From contig CAVQVN010000009.1 of NCBI GenBank assembly GCA_963717135.1, positions 806,001 through 870,000 on the forward strand: 64,000 bases of DNA, written 5' to 3'. The number at the start of each line of letters is the position of its first letter. The first letter of the stretch is position 1. Positions 15,784 through 24,378 of this stretch are shown here, one piece after another. The notes beneath the pieces were generated by a model. It searched no databases, was not told the origin of the DNA, and saw only the letters and a program-made list of their open reading frames with translations. Both the position numbers and the translations under genes were made by a program. Source of the stretch: UBA4744 sp963717135 (lineage in GTDB: Bacteria > Actinomycetota > Acidimicrobiia > Spongiisociales > UBA4744).

Positions 15784-16598
15784 TCTTCTTCCACCAATCT
15801 CGTGAGATATTGCCGATACTCGGCGCCGAACTCGGAATGGCTCAACCCGAGGACGGTCGATGCTTCCAGCAACCCGAGCGGGTTCCCGATATCGAGCAGG
15901 TCCTGCCCGGCCACATACCCGAGGCAGTGTCCGGCCTCGCCTAATTTCGAGATCGCGTCGGTCAGTTGGATCTCGCCGCCCAACCCGGCCGGAAGGTTCT
16001 CGAGGACGGAGAACACCTCCGTGGTGAACAGGTAACGGCCGATGAGACCCAGATCGGAGGGTGCATCAGCGACGCCGGGTTTTTCAACGGCGCTGAGGAC
16101 TTCGACTACCTCCGGGCGGCGCCATTGACCGGGAACGATCACACCGTATCGTTCGAGAAACTCGGCGGACAGATGACGCAGACACACCACCGAGGTTCCG
16201 TCGAATGCTTCGGCCATTCCGGGCAAAACATCTCCGTCCGGACGGGGGATGTTGTCCGCCAGCACACAAAAGAACGGCCGATCGCCCACCGCCCGGCGGG
16301 CGGTCAGGACCGCATCTCCCAAACCTCGGGGAACTTCCTGAACTACCGGCGTGATCGTCACGTCCTCCAGACCGGGGAGCGGGCCCTCCTCCCAGAAATG
16401 GCGTTCCGCCAGTTCGCCCACCCCCGGGTCGACAATCAAGATCACCTCGCCGGCTCCGGCTCGAACCGATTCCTCGACGGCGTACTGAATGGCGGGCCGG
16501 TCGATCACGGGAATCAACGCTTTCGGCACGACCCTGGTGGCCGGACGCATCCTGGTCCCGCGCCCGGCCGCCGGCACCACCGCTACCTCAATGCTCAT
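15780..16598 (-). CDS. galU: UTP-glucose-1-phosphate uridylyltransferase
   Basis: 272 residues. It makes UDP-glucose for envelope glycans. The nucleotidyltransferase signature AVVPAAGRGTRMRPATRVVPKAL (about 6-28) and DRPAIQYAVEESVRAGAGEVI, FFCVLADNIPRP and LIGRYLFTTEVFSVL are typical of bacterial GalU. It overlaps plsY upstream by 11 bases and moeA downstream by 4, so it sits inside a tightly packed operon. The placement next to moeA/glp repeats an arrangement known from corynebacteria and relatives. Confidence 0.9.
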   Translation of the reverse strand: MSIEVAVVPAAGRGTRMRPATRVVPKALIPVIDRPAIQYAVEESVRAGAGEVILIVDPGVGELAERHFWEEGPLPGLEDVTITPVVQEVPRGLGDAVLTARRAVGDRPFFCVLADNIPRPDGDVLPGMAEAFDGTSVVCLRHLSAEFLERYGVIVPGQWRRPEVVEVLSAVEKPGVADAPSDLGLIGRYLFTTEVFSVLENLPAGLGGEIQLTDAISKLGEAGHCLGYVAGQDLLDIGNPLGLLEASTVLGLSHSEFGAEYRQYLTRLVEED

Positions 16599-17184
16599 CC
16601 CCTACAACCTTTCTTTCCGCACCTCGAAGAAGCCTGACGATGTTGCCCCGATGCCGGTACATCATCAGCGCCACAGCCGCCAACAGCCAGGCCAACGGCC
16701 AACCTCGCCCGCCGTCGAGCCAGACCGCTATCGGAACAGCCAAAGCAGCTCCCGCGATCGACCCTACCGAAGCAATCCGCCAAACGGCAACGATCCCCAC
16801 GAAGACCAGGACCATGCCGAGCCCTGCCCAGGGAGCCACCCACAAGAGCATTCCGGCCAAGGTGGCGGCTCCTTTGCCTCCCCGGAATCGGTGAAATACC
16901 GGGTAGCAATGCCCGACCACGGCTGCCAGGCCGGCCGCAGCGGCGATGGTCTCGCTGCCACCCAGGGCAGATCCGACGGCCGCGGCGGCTACTCCTTTGG
17001 CAAGATCACCGATCAGCACCACTGCCCCGGCCGCCTTCCCCATGGAGCGCAGGGCATTGGATGCCCCCGGATTGCCGCTCCCCATCGAGTAGATGTCCTC
17101 GCCTTTGAGGCGTGCGACGATTACCGCGAAGTCGAGACTGCCGATGAGATAGGCAAGCAGCAGAACACCAACGGTACGGAGCAT
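16588..17184 (-). CDS. plsY: Acyl-phosphate:glycerol-3-phosphate acyltransferase PlsY
   Basis: 198 residues with five or so membrane helices. PlsY makes lysophosphatidic acid from acyl-phosphate at the membrane. The three family motifs are visible: SMGSGNPGASNALRSMGK, GHCYPVFHRFRGGKGAAT and the Gly/Ala-rich segment near WRIASVGSIAGA. The ATG at 17184 gives the normal N-terminus MLRTVGVLLLAYLIGSLDFA; the longer frame is not used. It is the first gene of the minus-strand run and is divergent from the FmdB-type gene at 17293. Confidence 0.9.
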   Translation of the reverse strand: MLRTVGVLLLAYLIGSLDFAVIVARLKGEDIYSMGSGNPGASNALRSMGKAAGAVVLIGDLAKGVAAAAVGSALGGSETIAAAAGLAAVVGHCYPVFHRFRGGKGAATLAGMLLWVAPWAGLGMVLVFVGIVAVWRIASVGSIAGAALAVPIAVWLDGGRGWPLAWLLAAVALMMYRHRGNIVRLLRGAERKVVGDEH

Positions 17185-17292
17185 GGTCGCAGCATATTGG
17201 ATCCGGGCAGCTGCATCGACCATGGGCCGGTGCGGGCGTGGGCCACAGGGCTTGATATCATGGTTTGTCTTTGCCTGAGGAATCCAACAGCC

Positions 17293-17613
17293 GTGCCCAC
17301 TTACGAATATGCCTGCAAGAAATGCGGCGAACGTTTTGAGATCGTGCAATCGTTCAAGGACAAGACGCTTCGCGCGCACCCCGGTTGTGGCGGTGACGTT
17401 CAGAAGGTCTTTCACCCTGCCGGGATCATCTTCAAGGGCTCGGGTTTCTACGTGACGGACTCGAAGTCGAGCAGTTCCAAATCGGGAAGCTCGAAGTCGA
17501 GCAGCTCCAAGTCGAGCGAATCCAAATCGAGTAGTTCCAAGTCGAGCGAATCCAAATCGAGTGACACCAAGTCGAGCGGATCCAAGTCGAGCGGATCCAA
17601 GGGTGACGATTGA
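17293..17613 (+). CDS. FmdB-type zinc-ribbon protein with Ser/Lys-rich tail
   Basis: 106 residues, GTG start. The N-terminus PTYEYACKKCGERFEIVQSF is the FmdB/putative regulatory zinc ribbon. The second half of the ribbon reads HPGCGG where CPxCGG is usual, so one ligand seems to be His instead of Cys. From about residue 56 the protein is a low-complexity Ser/Lys tract made of SSKSSESK-type units, with a final GDD. Its stop overlaps the mtnP start (TGATG), so the two genes are coupled. Role unknown; nucleic-acid contact by the basic tail is possible. Confidence 0.8.
   Translation: MPTYEYACKKCGERFEIVQSFKDKTLRAHPGCGGDVQKVFHPAGIIFKGSGFYVTDSKSSSSKSGSSKSSSSKSSESKSSSSKSSESKSSDTKSSGSKSSGSKGDD
17461..17600 (+). 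repeat. Tandem repeat coding the Ser/Lys tail
   Basis: About eight degenerate 15-18 base units of the form TCCAAGTCGAGCGAA encode SKSSE/SKSSS/SKSSG. Copy number may vary between strains through slippage; all units keep frame. Confidence 0.8.
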
Positions 17614-18395
17614 TGATCGGAGTCATTGGGGGTACCGGTTTCTACGAATTCCTCCAGAACGCCCGGGAAGTCACCGTAGATACGCCCTTCGGTGGCCCGT
17701 CGGCACCGTTGACCGTAGGGTCCGTCGACGGAATCGAAGTCGCGTTTCTCCCCCGCCACGGCCGCGACCACCAGTTTCCACCCCACCTCGTCCCCTATCG
17801 AGCCAACCTCTGGGCATTGAAGGAGGCGGGAGTAGACCGGATCATCAGCCCCACCGCGGCCGGGAGCCTCGCCCGGAATTATGAACCGGGCCATCTCGTC
17901 GTCTCCGATCAGCTGGTTGATCGTACTTGGGGCAGACCTTCTACCTTCTACGAGGGGCCCAAGACCGTGCACGTTTCCTTTGCAGATCCCTACTGCCCTG
18001 AGCTTCGCCCACCGGCCGTCGACTCCGTCCGGGCCGTAGGTGCAACCGTTCACGAACGCGGAACCATGGTGGTCATTCAAGGACCACGATTTTCAACCCG
18101 GGCCGAAAGCAGGTGGTATACCGAGCAGGGCTGGGAAGTGATCGGCATGACTCAGGCTCCTGAAGCGATACTGGCGCGTGAGCTGGAAATATGTTTTGTG
18201 AACATCGCCGTGATCACCGACTACGACGTGGGTGTCGAGGGAGACATCCCGCCGGTGAGCCATGCCGCAGTCATCGAGCGGTTCGAGGCGACTCTCGGCA
18301 CCCTCAAGGAAGCCGTGAAGACGCTGATTCCACTGGCAGCCCGTACCCCACGAGCTTGCCCATGCGCCACCGCCCTGTCGACCGCCGGCGGATAA
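17613..18395 (+). CDS. mtnP: S-methyl-5'-thioadenosine phosphorylase
   Basis: 260 residues. It phosphorolyses methylthioadenosine to adenine and methylthioribose-1-phosphate in methionine salvage. Motifs are IGVIGGTGFYEF, FLPRHGRDHQFPPHLVPYRAN, IISPTAAGSL, IQGPRFSTRAESRWY, VIGMTQAPEAILARE and the base-binding VITDYDVG with its two Asp residues, which favours adenine over 6-oxopurines. The ATG at 17613 overlaps the fmdB-type stop. A short Cys/Pro tail follows the normal C-terminus. Confidence 0.9.
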   Translation: MIGVIGGTGFYEFLQNAREVTVDTPFGGPSAPLTVGSVDGIEVAFLPRHGRDHQFPPHLVPYRANLWALKEAGVDRIISPTAAGSLARNYEPGHLVVSDQLVDRTWGRPSTFYEGPKTVHVSFADPYCPELRPPAVDSVRAVGATVHERGTMVVIQGPRFSTRAESRWYTEQGWEVIGMTQAPEAILARELEICFVNIAVITDYDVGVEGDIPPVSHAAVIERFEATLGTLKEAVKTLIPLAARTPRACPCATALSTAGG

Positions 18396-18402
18396 CGACG
18401 CC

Positions 18403-19053
18403 GTGGACCAGTTCACCGAGACCCCGCGGACGACCATCAAACGCCTGCCGGAAAAGGGATCGTTCGATCGTGAGGTCGTCTACGCCATCCTCGACGAGGC
18501 CCTGATCTGCCAGGTTGGCTTCGTCCATGAAGGGTCACCCGTCGTGGTTCCGACCATCCACGGGCGGGACGGCGATCTCCTTTACCTTCACGGCTCGCCC
18601 GCCAGTCGCATGCTCCGCGTGATGCGCACCGGCGTCGAAGTGGCCGTATCGGTTACCTTGCTGGACGGGTTGGTGCTGGCAAGGTCTTTGTTTCACAGTT
18701 CGATGAACTACCGCTCGGTGACCATCTTCGGAACCGCCCGCCAGACGGAGGGCGAGGAGAAGTTGCGGGGCCTGAAAGTGATCAGTGAGCGCACTCTGCC
18801 CGGTCGCTGGGACCACGCTCGCCGGCCGTCCGACCAGGAACTGCGGGCCACCACCGTCCTGGCGATTCCGATCGAAGAAGCTTCTGCCAAGATCAGCAGC
18901 GGCCCGCCCGAGGACGAAGCAGAGGATTACGAGCTGAACGTGTGGGCCGGCGTAGTTCCGCTTCGCCTCACCGCGGGAATTCCCGAACCGGATCCCCGGC
19001 TGGGGAACCGCGAGCTCCCAGACCACGTGCAGGACCTGCTCGAGCGGTTCTAG
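18403..19053 (+). CDS. Pyridoxamine 5'-phosphate oxidase-family flavin-binding protein
   Basis: 216 residues, GTG start 8 bases after mtnP. The split-barrel flavin fold is recognisable: VVYAILDEALICQVGFVHEG, PVVVPTIHGRDGDLLYLHG, SRMLRVMRTGVEVAVSVTLLD and FHSSMNYRSVTIFG, then a C-terminal segment ELNVWAGVVPLRL. Family members bind FMN, heme or F420 and are mostly uncharacterised. Together with the upstream genes it forms a probable three-gene operon. Confidence 0.75.
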   Translation: MDQFTETPRTTIKRLPEKGSFDREVVYAILDEALICQVGFVHEGSPVVVPTIHGRDGDLLYLHGSPASRMLRVMRTGVEVAVSVTLLDGLVLARSLFHSSMNYRSVTIFGTARQTEGEEKLRGLKVISERTLPGRWDHARRPSDQELRATTVLAIPIEEASAKISSGPPEDEAEDYELNVWAGVVPLRLTAGIPEPDPRLGNRELPDHVQDLLERF

Positions 19054-19082
19054 TTCCTCGTTTCAGCTTTCTCGTTTCTCGA

Positions 19083-19128
19083 GACTCCAGTTGCCTGAAA
19101 CCTGCAACCTGCAACCTGCAACCTGCTC
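19083..19128. repeat. CCTGAAA/CCTGCAA heptamer repeat
   Basis: Five consecutive 7-base units of the CCTGMAA type between two plus-strand genes. The same motif recurs at 48198-48256, 52895-52992 and 53424-53458. Confidence 0.7.
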
Positions 19129-19171
19129 CAACCCCCTTCCCGCCGTGGCCGGCGCACGATAGGTTGCCTTC

Positions 19172-19726
19172 GTGTACTGGTTTCGTCGTCCCCCTTACCT
19201 CCGGTGGGCTGGTGCGCTGCTCCTGGTGGCGACAGCTGCCTGGTTGGATTTGCGGCCTGCGCCGACGGTGCTGCAACCCTTTGCGGCCTCCGATCTCGTC
19301 GCCGGGACCACCGTAGACGAGAGCCTGCTCGAGTGGCGGCGGATACCACGAGGGATTCTGCCCGGCCTGGACGAACCCCGGGGAACCCTGTTGCGAACCG
19401 TTTCCGCCGGAGAGCCACTCCTACCCTCCGCCCTCTCTACCCAGCGCATCCCCACGCCGGCCGGATGGTGGACGATGGAGGTGCAGCTCCCGACGGGTGC
19501 GGTACCCGGTCAAGAAGTGCAGTTGATTCTGCTTCCGTCCGGCCCAGACGATGAGCCCCGGTCTGTGCCGGGATTGGTGATCGCTCCGGCTCCCACCGAC
19601 CCGGACCCTCTGGCCATCGAACCAGAGCCCGGGCTGGTAGCGGTTCCCGAAAATCTGGCCATGATGGCGGCCGCGGCCATTGCCGAAGGGAGGGTGTCGA
19701 CCATCCTCGGAGCCGCGTCTGGCTAA
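19172..19726 (+). CDS. SAF-domain (CpaB/RcpC-like) protein
   Basis: 184 residues, GTG start. An N-terminal membrane helix (about 10-26) is followed by a SAF domain: AASDLVAGTTVDESLLEWRRIPRGILPG, then GTLLRTVSAGEPLLPSAL. Such proteins take part in Flp/Tad pilus secretion channels (CpaB/RcpC) or flagellar assembly. No flagellar gene is in the window, but TadE/TadG genes lie at 57-64 kb, so a Tad-related role is possible. It is followed closely by uppP. Confidence 0.7.
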   Translation: MYWFRRPPYLRWAGALLLVATAAWLDLRPAPTVLQPFAASDLVAGTTVDESLLEWRRIPRGILPGLDEPRGTLLRTVSAGEPLLPSALSTQRIPTPAGWWTMEVQLPTGAVPGQEVQLILLPSGPDDEPRSVPGLVIAPAPTDPDPLAIEPEPGLVAVPENLAMMAAAAIAEGRVSTILGAASG

Positions 19727-19736
19727 CCTGCCGCCG

Positions 19737-20495
19737 ATGCTCGAAGCAATGCTGTGGGGCCTGGTTCAGGGCCTGACCGAATTCCTGCCGATCTCCTCGT
19801 CCGGACACCTCGTTCTCGTTCCCGCCTTTCTCGGCGTCGAACCACCCGACCTGGCCACTTCGGCTCTGCTCCATCTCGGAACCCTGGTGGCGGTGCTGTT
19901 CTATTACCGGAAGGACCTCGCCAAGCTGATCCACTTTCGTCGGGATCCGGACGCCCGCCGCGTGCTCACGTTGCTGATCATCGGCACCATCCCGGCCACC
20001 ATCGGGATATTGCTCGAACACCAGCTGGAACTGTTTCAGGAATCCGTGACGGCCGTCGCCGTAGCTCTGCTGGTCACCGGGTTGGTATTGGTCGTGTCGG
20101 GATTCATCGTTCGCAAGGCCGGCACCCTGGAGAAAGCCACCGCCACTGATGCAGTTCTGGTCGGAGTCGCCCAGGCGACCGCGTTGCTTCCCGGAATCTC
20201 CCGCTCGGGGATGACCATCACCGCTTCGCTGGCCCGGGGTTTGTCGGCGGAGCAAGCGGCCCGTTTCTCATTCCTGCTGGCAGTTCCGGCCATCGCCGGA
20301 GGGGGCGTTATCGAGACCTTGCAACTGGCGGGCGAGGGCGGCATCCCCGCCGAATTGTGGGTGGGAGTCTTGGTGGCGGCGGTGTCCGGGTACCTGGCCA
20401 TCGCCTTCTTGATCCGCACGCTGGTTCGCATCGGACTCCGCCCGTTTGCTCTCTACTGTTTCGTGGTCGGCACCCTGGCACTAATCCTGCTGTAA
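19737..20495 (+). CDS. uppP: Undecaprenyl-diphosphatase UppP (BacA family)
   Basis: 252 residues with about eight membrane helices. UppP recycles the C55 lipid carrier of cell-wall synthesis and can give bacitracin resistance. Both catalytic motifs are present: GLVQGLTEFLPISSSGHL (about 8-25) and ATALLPGISRSGMTITASLA (about 143-162). The ATG at 19737 begins MLEAMLWGL as in typical UppP. It is convergent with the TPP enzyme gene. Confidence 0.92.
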   Translation: MLEAMLWGLVQGLTEFLPISSSGHLVLVPAFLGVEPPDLATSALLHLGTLVAVLFYYRKDLAKLIHFRRDPDARRVLTLLIIGTIPATIGILLEHQLELFQESVTAVAVALLVTGLVLVVSGFIVRKAGTLEKATATDAVLVGVAQATALLPGISRSGMTITASLARGLSAEQAARFSFLLAVPAIAGGGVIETLQLAGEGGIPAELWVGVLVAAVSGYLAIAFLIRTLVRIGLRPFALYCFVVGTLALILL

Positions 20496-20505
20496 CGAGC
20501 AACGA

Positions 20506-20562
20506 ACCTAGATTGACTAGGTGCCTGGCTCGAAGCTTCAGGCTCGAAGCTCGAAGCTTCAT
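20506..20562. repeat. Small hairpin and GCTCGAA heptamer repeat
   Basis: ACCTAG-ATTGA-CTAGGT (20506-20522) is a short hairpin between the convergent uppP and TPP-enzyme genes. It is followed by repeated GCTCGAA/GCTTCA units up to the stop of the minus-strand gene. Confidence 0.5.
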
Positions 20563-22178
20563 TGCGCGTAATTCGAGCTCGCCCGGAACGTCTCGGCGAT
20601 GTGCACGTTGATCAGTGCCGGTTTGCCACTGGCGGCGGCTCGCTCGAGGGCCGGTCGAATTTCCTCGGGCCGATCGACGAACTCGCCGTAACCTCCCAGG
20701 CCTTCCACCATCAGGTGGTAGGGACGGATCCCCAGGTCGGTGGCCACCAGGCGGTCCGGGTAGAAGGCCCGATGGAACGTCTTGATGTTGTTCCAGACGC
20801 CATCGTTGCCGATCACCCCGATCACCGGTAGGCCCAGCCGGACGAAGGTGTCGAATTCCATGCCGTTGAAACCGAAAGCGCCGTCGCCGAAGACGATCCC
20901 AACCCGGCGATCCGGATGAAGAACCTGGGCGGCGAGGGCGAACGGAGCACCGGTGCCGAGGGTTCCAAAAGCCCCGGCGATGAGTACCTCGCCCTGGTTG
21001 GCCGGCCGAAGCCACTTGGCGGTGGTCGAGACGATGTCACCGCCATCCACCGACACGATCGAATCGGCGAAGAACTCGGCAACTTCTTTGGCGAACCGCT
21101 CGGGGTGCACGGGGGAGGCATCCGAGTGCGCTTCCCGCTGGGCCTGAACCTCTGCTTCGGCTTCTGCCTCCATGATGGCTTTGGTCCAGGACGGCAGGTC
21201 GGGGCGGGCAAACCGGCCGGCCTGCTCGTTCAGCTCGGCAAGGAAGCGAGCCGGATCGGCGGTGAGGGCGGTGTGCGCCGGTCGATTCCAACCCACCTTG
21301 GTGGGGTCGGCATCAACCTGCACGATGTGGGCATCGGCATGGATCTTCTGACCGTATCCCGTTCGGAAGTCCCAATCCACTCCCAAGGCCAAGACCAGAT
21401 CGGCGTCGGCGAACGCCATCGAGCGCCGGCGATTACCCAGCAGTGGATGTCCATGAGGAAGGGCTCCGCGAGCGTTGCCGCTCAGATAGACCGGCGCCCG
21501 CAGCGCATCGGCAAACTGCCGCAACTCGGCCTGGCCCCTTAGCCCGCAACCGGCGAAGACGACGGGCCGCTCGAAACGGGCAAGCAGTCCGGCGACTTCA
21601 TCAACATCGCCGGACGAGACTCCCGGCGGCGAGGGCCGGTGGTTCTCGGGCCAGGCAATCGTCGATTCCTCCGCCACGTCGAACTGCACGTCCATCGGCA
21701 CGTCGAGAAACACCGGGGCTCCCCGGCCGGCGAAAGCGTGGCGGGAGGCAGTGGCGATGTAGTCGGCCAACCGGTTGGTCTCCCAGGCGGTCGCCGCCCA
21801 GGCGGTGATGGATCGAAAGAGTTGGGGATGATCCATCTCCTGGAGACCGCCCTTCAACTCCTGGCGGATGACGTGGCGTCCACCCAGCAGCAACACCGGA
21901 GCACCCGAGAACCAGGCGTTGGCGACTCCGGTGACGGCATCGGTGACCCCCGGCCCGGCAGTTACGGCTGCAACTCCGAGCTTCCCGGTCAGGCGGTAGT
22001 ACGCCTCGGCGGCGTGGATGGCGGCCTGCTCGTGGCGTACATCGACGACCCTGATACCTTCCTGAACACATCCGTCCAGAATGGCGACGATATGACCGCC
22101 GGTGAGGGTGAAGATCGTGTCGACCCCTTCGTACTTGAGCGCCCGGGCGATGATCTGCCCACCATGAATCTTGGCCAT
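20559..22178 (-). CDS. Acetolactate-synthase-like TPP enzyme (IlvG-type)
   Basis: 539 residues. Three TPP-enzyme domains: N-terminal pyrimidine-binding (GVDTIFTLTGGHIVAILDGC, VRHEQAAIHAAEAYYRLTG with the catalytic Glu), a central domain, and a C-terminal PP domain with the TPP motif GDGAFGFNGMEFDTF ... GNDGVWNNIK. It resembles mycobacterial IlvG, a catalytic-subunit paralog that needs no small subunit. No ilvN or ilvC is nearby, so branched-chain synthesis is not proved; acetoin formation or another 2-oxoacid or oxalyl-CoA decarboxylation is possible. The ATG at 22178 fits the family; the extra 136 codons of open frame upstream are repeat sequence. Confidence 0.75.
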   Translation of the reverse strand: MAKIHGGQIIARALKYEGVDTIFTLTGGHIVAILDGCVQEGIRVVDVRHEQAAIHAAEAYYRLTGKLGVAAVTAGPGVTDAVTGVANAWFSGAPVLLLGGRHVIRQELKGGLQEMDHPQLFRSITAWAATAWETNRLADYIATASRHAFAGRGAPVFLDVPMDVQFDVAEESTIAWPENHRPSPPGVSSGDVDEVAGLLARFERPVVFAGCGLRGQAELRQFADALRAPVYLSGNARGALPHGHPLLGNRRRSMAFADADLVLALGVDWDFRTGYGQKIHADAHIVQVDADPTKVGWNRPAHTALTADPARFLAELNEQAGRFARPDLPSWTKAIMEAEAEAEVQAQREAHSDASPVHPERFAKEVAEFFADSIVSVDGGDIVSTTAKWLRPANQGEVLIAGAFGTLGTGAPFALAAQVLHPDRRVGIVFGDGAFGFNGMEFDTFVRLGLPVIGVIGNDGVWNNIKTFHRAFYPDRLVATDLGIRPYHLMVEGLGGYGEFVDRPEEIRPALERAAASGKPALINVHIAETFRASSNYAQ

Positions 22179-23043
22179 GCAGCAAAGATAGCGGCCAACC
22201 CCCATCGCCGGCGTTGTGCGGCCGGGCCCGATACTCGAAGCCCGATGCTGGTTCCTTGATGCTTGATGCTTGATGCTTGTTGGTCTTCTCTGCTCAAGGA
22301 GGCTCCACCGTCTACCCAGGTGAGTGTTCTTTCGCATCGAGGGAACGAGCGCCCGCCGCCGGTTGAAGGGCGCCGGTGATAGTCCCCCTGCCAGGGGGAA
22401 AGTACCGTCGCCGATAGGCGAGGGTAGGGGGTCAGGCAGCGGAGCGGAGAGGGTGGCTCTTCTCGGACCGCGGATAGCGGATAGCTGATAGCTGCTTGCT
22501 GCTTGCAGCTTGGTGGTCTTCTCCGCTCTGGAAGGCTCCACCGGCCGATCGGATGGGTGTCCTTTTGCATCGACAGGACGATTCACCTTCGTGGTCCGGA
22601 CGGTCGTGAGCGTCTCCCGCCGGCGGGAGAGGCTCGCCGCTGATAGTCCCCCTGCCAGGGGGAAAGTACCGTCGCCGGTAGGCGAGGGTAGGGGGTCAGG
22701 CGGCGGAGCGGAGAGGGTGGCTCTGGCTTGAGGCTTGATGCTGGGTGATCTTCTCTGCTCTGGAAGGTTTCACCGTCTGGCCGAGTGGGTGTTCTTTTGC
22801 ATCCAGGGAACGAGCGCCCGCCGTCGGTTGTTTTGGCCTCTCCCGCCGGCGGGAGAGGCGCGCCGCCGCCGGAGGCGGCGGCGCGGAGAGGGTGCAAGGA
22901 CGGTCCGCCAAGCCTCCACCCTTTCATCTCGAGGTAACCGACCACCTTGCTGGCTGGTTGCTTGCTGCTTGCTGCTTGATGCTGCCTCTGGCGGCGGAGC
23001 GGAGAGGGTGACTCTTCTCGGACCGCTGATAGCGGATAGCTGC
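22179..23043. repeat. Composite block of degenerate intergenic repeats
   Basis: About 865 non-coding bases made of reiterated modules. Module A (22282-22365, 22515-22580, 22745-22830) begins GGTCTTCTCTGCTC and ends near AACGAGCGCCCGCC. Module B (22378-22460, 22642-22724, partial 22988-23042) begins GATAGTCCCCCTGCCAGGGG and ends GGAGCGGAGAGGGTGGCTCT. Between them lie heptamer-like runs (TTGATGC, GCTTGCT, GGATAGC) and two copies of a CTCTCCCGCCGGCGGGAGAG-type palindrome. Long frames cross it on both strands because GC is high; none is protein-like. Confidence 0.75.
22836..22883. repeat. 24-bp perfect palindrome plus GC-rich hairpin
   Basis: Bases 22836-22859 form an exact 24-bp palindrome centred on GCCGGC. 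A second hairpin directly follows, with arms CGCCGCCGCC and GGCGGCGGCG around GGA. A related 18-bp palindrome is at 22613-22630. Such structures could end transcription or be targets of REP-type elements. Confidence 0.7.
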
Positions 23044-23098
23044 TGTTTGTTGGGGTTTGCTGTGCCTTGTTTGGGGTTTTTGTGTCACACCCGGACGG

Positions 23099-23104
23099 TA
23101 TGTT
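23099..23104 (+). promoter_or_regulatory. Candidate -10 box of the HNH gene
   Basis: TATGTT lies 6 bases before the ATG at 23111, so a leaderless transcript is likely if it is used. No clear -35 box and no ribosome site are present. Confidence 0.4.
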
Positions 23105-23110
23105 CAGGTT

Positions 23111-24219
23111 ATGGAAACGGAAGCGACTATCGATCAGCTCGAACAGCTGCTGGTTGACGACGAAGCTCATATCGCTCGGTTACGGGCCCGCCAGATGGTC
23201 GCCCTCCAAGCGTTGGACATCGCGCAAGTCGCATTGATGGACGGATCGAGGACTTTGTGCGAGTGGGTGGCAGCCCGCCTGGATCTGACCCCCGAAACCG
23301 CCCAGAAACTCACCCAAACCGCCCAAAGCGCTCGATCGACCAACCCTCCCTGGCGGAAGAGCTGGCGGCGGGGCGGGTCACCTTCGATCGAGCAACCGAA
23401 GAAACCCGCCTGATCCACTCGGGGGCCTCTCCTGAGCTGGTTGCCCAATCCCGGGGTTGGGACCTGGTCGGGATACGACGGATGGTGGCCCGCCACCAAC
23501 CGATCAGCCGCCCAGGCGAACAAGACCTGTTCTCGGGTCGGTTCCTCTCCATCCAACCCACCTTGGATCAAACCTCCTACAAACTATGGGGACAGTTCCC
23601 CGGGATCGACGGCCAACTCATCGAACAAGCCCTCACCACCCGAGCCGACCAATACCCGCCCCTCCCCAACGGCCGGCGGTGTGCCCGAACCCAACGCCAA
23701 GCCGACGCGCTGGTCTCCATCGCCCAAGACTCCCTCGACCAAACCCCCAAAGAAGCCCCCTCGTCAACCCCGATGGTGTCGATCTTCCTCGACGCCCACC
23801 AAGCCGCTACCACTAACGGGGAAACCGGAGCCACCCTCGCTACCGGACCCCGAGTAGGGCCGCTCACCTTGGAACAGATCCTCTGCGACGGCCAAGTCGA
23901 AATCCTCACCACCTCCCCCAATGGCAGCCCCCTCACGGTCGGACCCACCACCCGCACCATCCCCCCCAAACTCCGCCGATTCATCCTCCACCGCGACGGC
24001 GGTATGTGCACCATCGCCGGGTGCCGATCCCGCTACCGGCTCCAACCCCACCACATCACCCCCCGCAGCCAAGGCGGAACCCACCACCCCTCAAACCTCA
24101 CCACCCTCTGCTGGTACCACCATCATGTGGTCATCCACCGCCACGGCTACCAAATCGACCCCCACTCCCCACCCCAACGACGACGCTTCCTCAAACCCCA
24201 AACCCGCCCACCACCCTGA
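23111..24219 (+). pseudogene. DUF222/HNH endonuclease gene with one frameshift
   Basis: The N-terminal DUF222 part (EATIDQLEQLLVDDEAHIARL ... LCEWVAARLDLTPETAQKLTQTAQSA) is in one frame up to about 23330. RSIDQPSLAEELAAGRVTFDRA and everything after it is in the -1 frame. The second frame ends with a full HNH module: FILHRDGGMCTIAGC, HHITPRSQGGTHHPSNLTTLCWYHHH. DUF222-HNH proteins are multi-copy in actinobacteria and of unclear biological role. The change needs only one base, so a sequencing error is also possible. Confidence 0.8.
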
Positions 24220-24378
24220 CCCCAACCACCCGACTACCTGCGGCATCAACCCCAAACCACCCACATCACCCGGAAACTGAACCACCCCACCCCCGGTGGG
24301 AGTTTCGACGCGCCCGACCGGCCACCGAAACGAGAGACAGGAAAGGCTTTCCCGGAAGCACCTACCGCGGCGGACCGC

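Noticed and set aside
22179..23043. CRISPR array
   Set aside because: Repeats are long, degenerate and separated by other repeats, not uniform units with unique spacers; no cas genes in the window.
23320..23335. Programmed -1 frameshift in the HNH gene
   Set aside because: No canonical X XXY YYZ slippery heptamer is in the zero frame and no stable structure follows; mutation or error is simpler.
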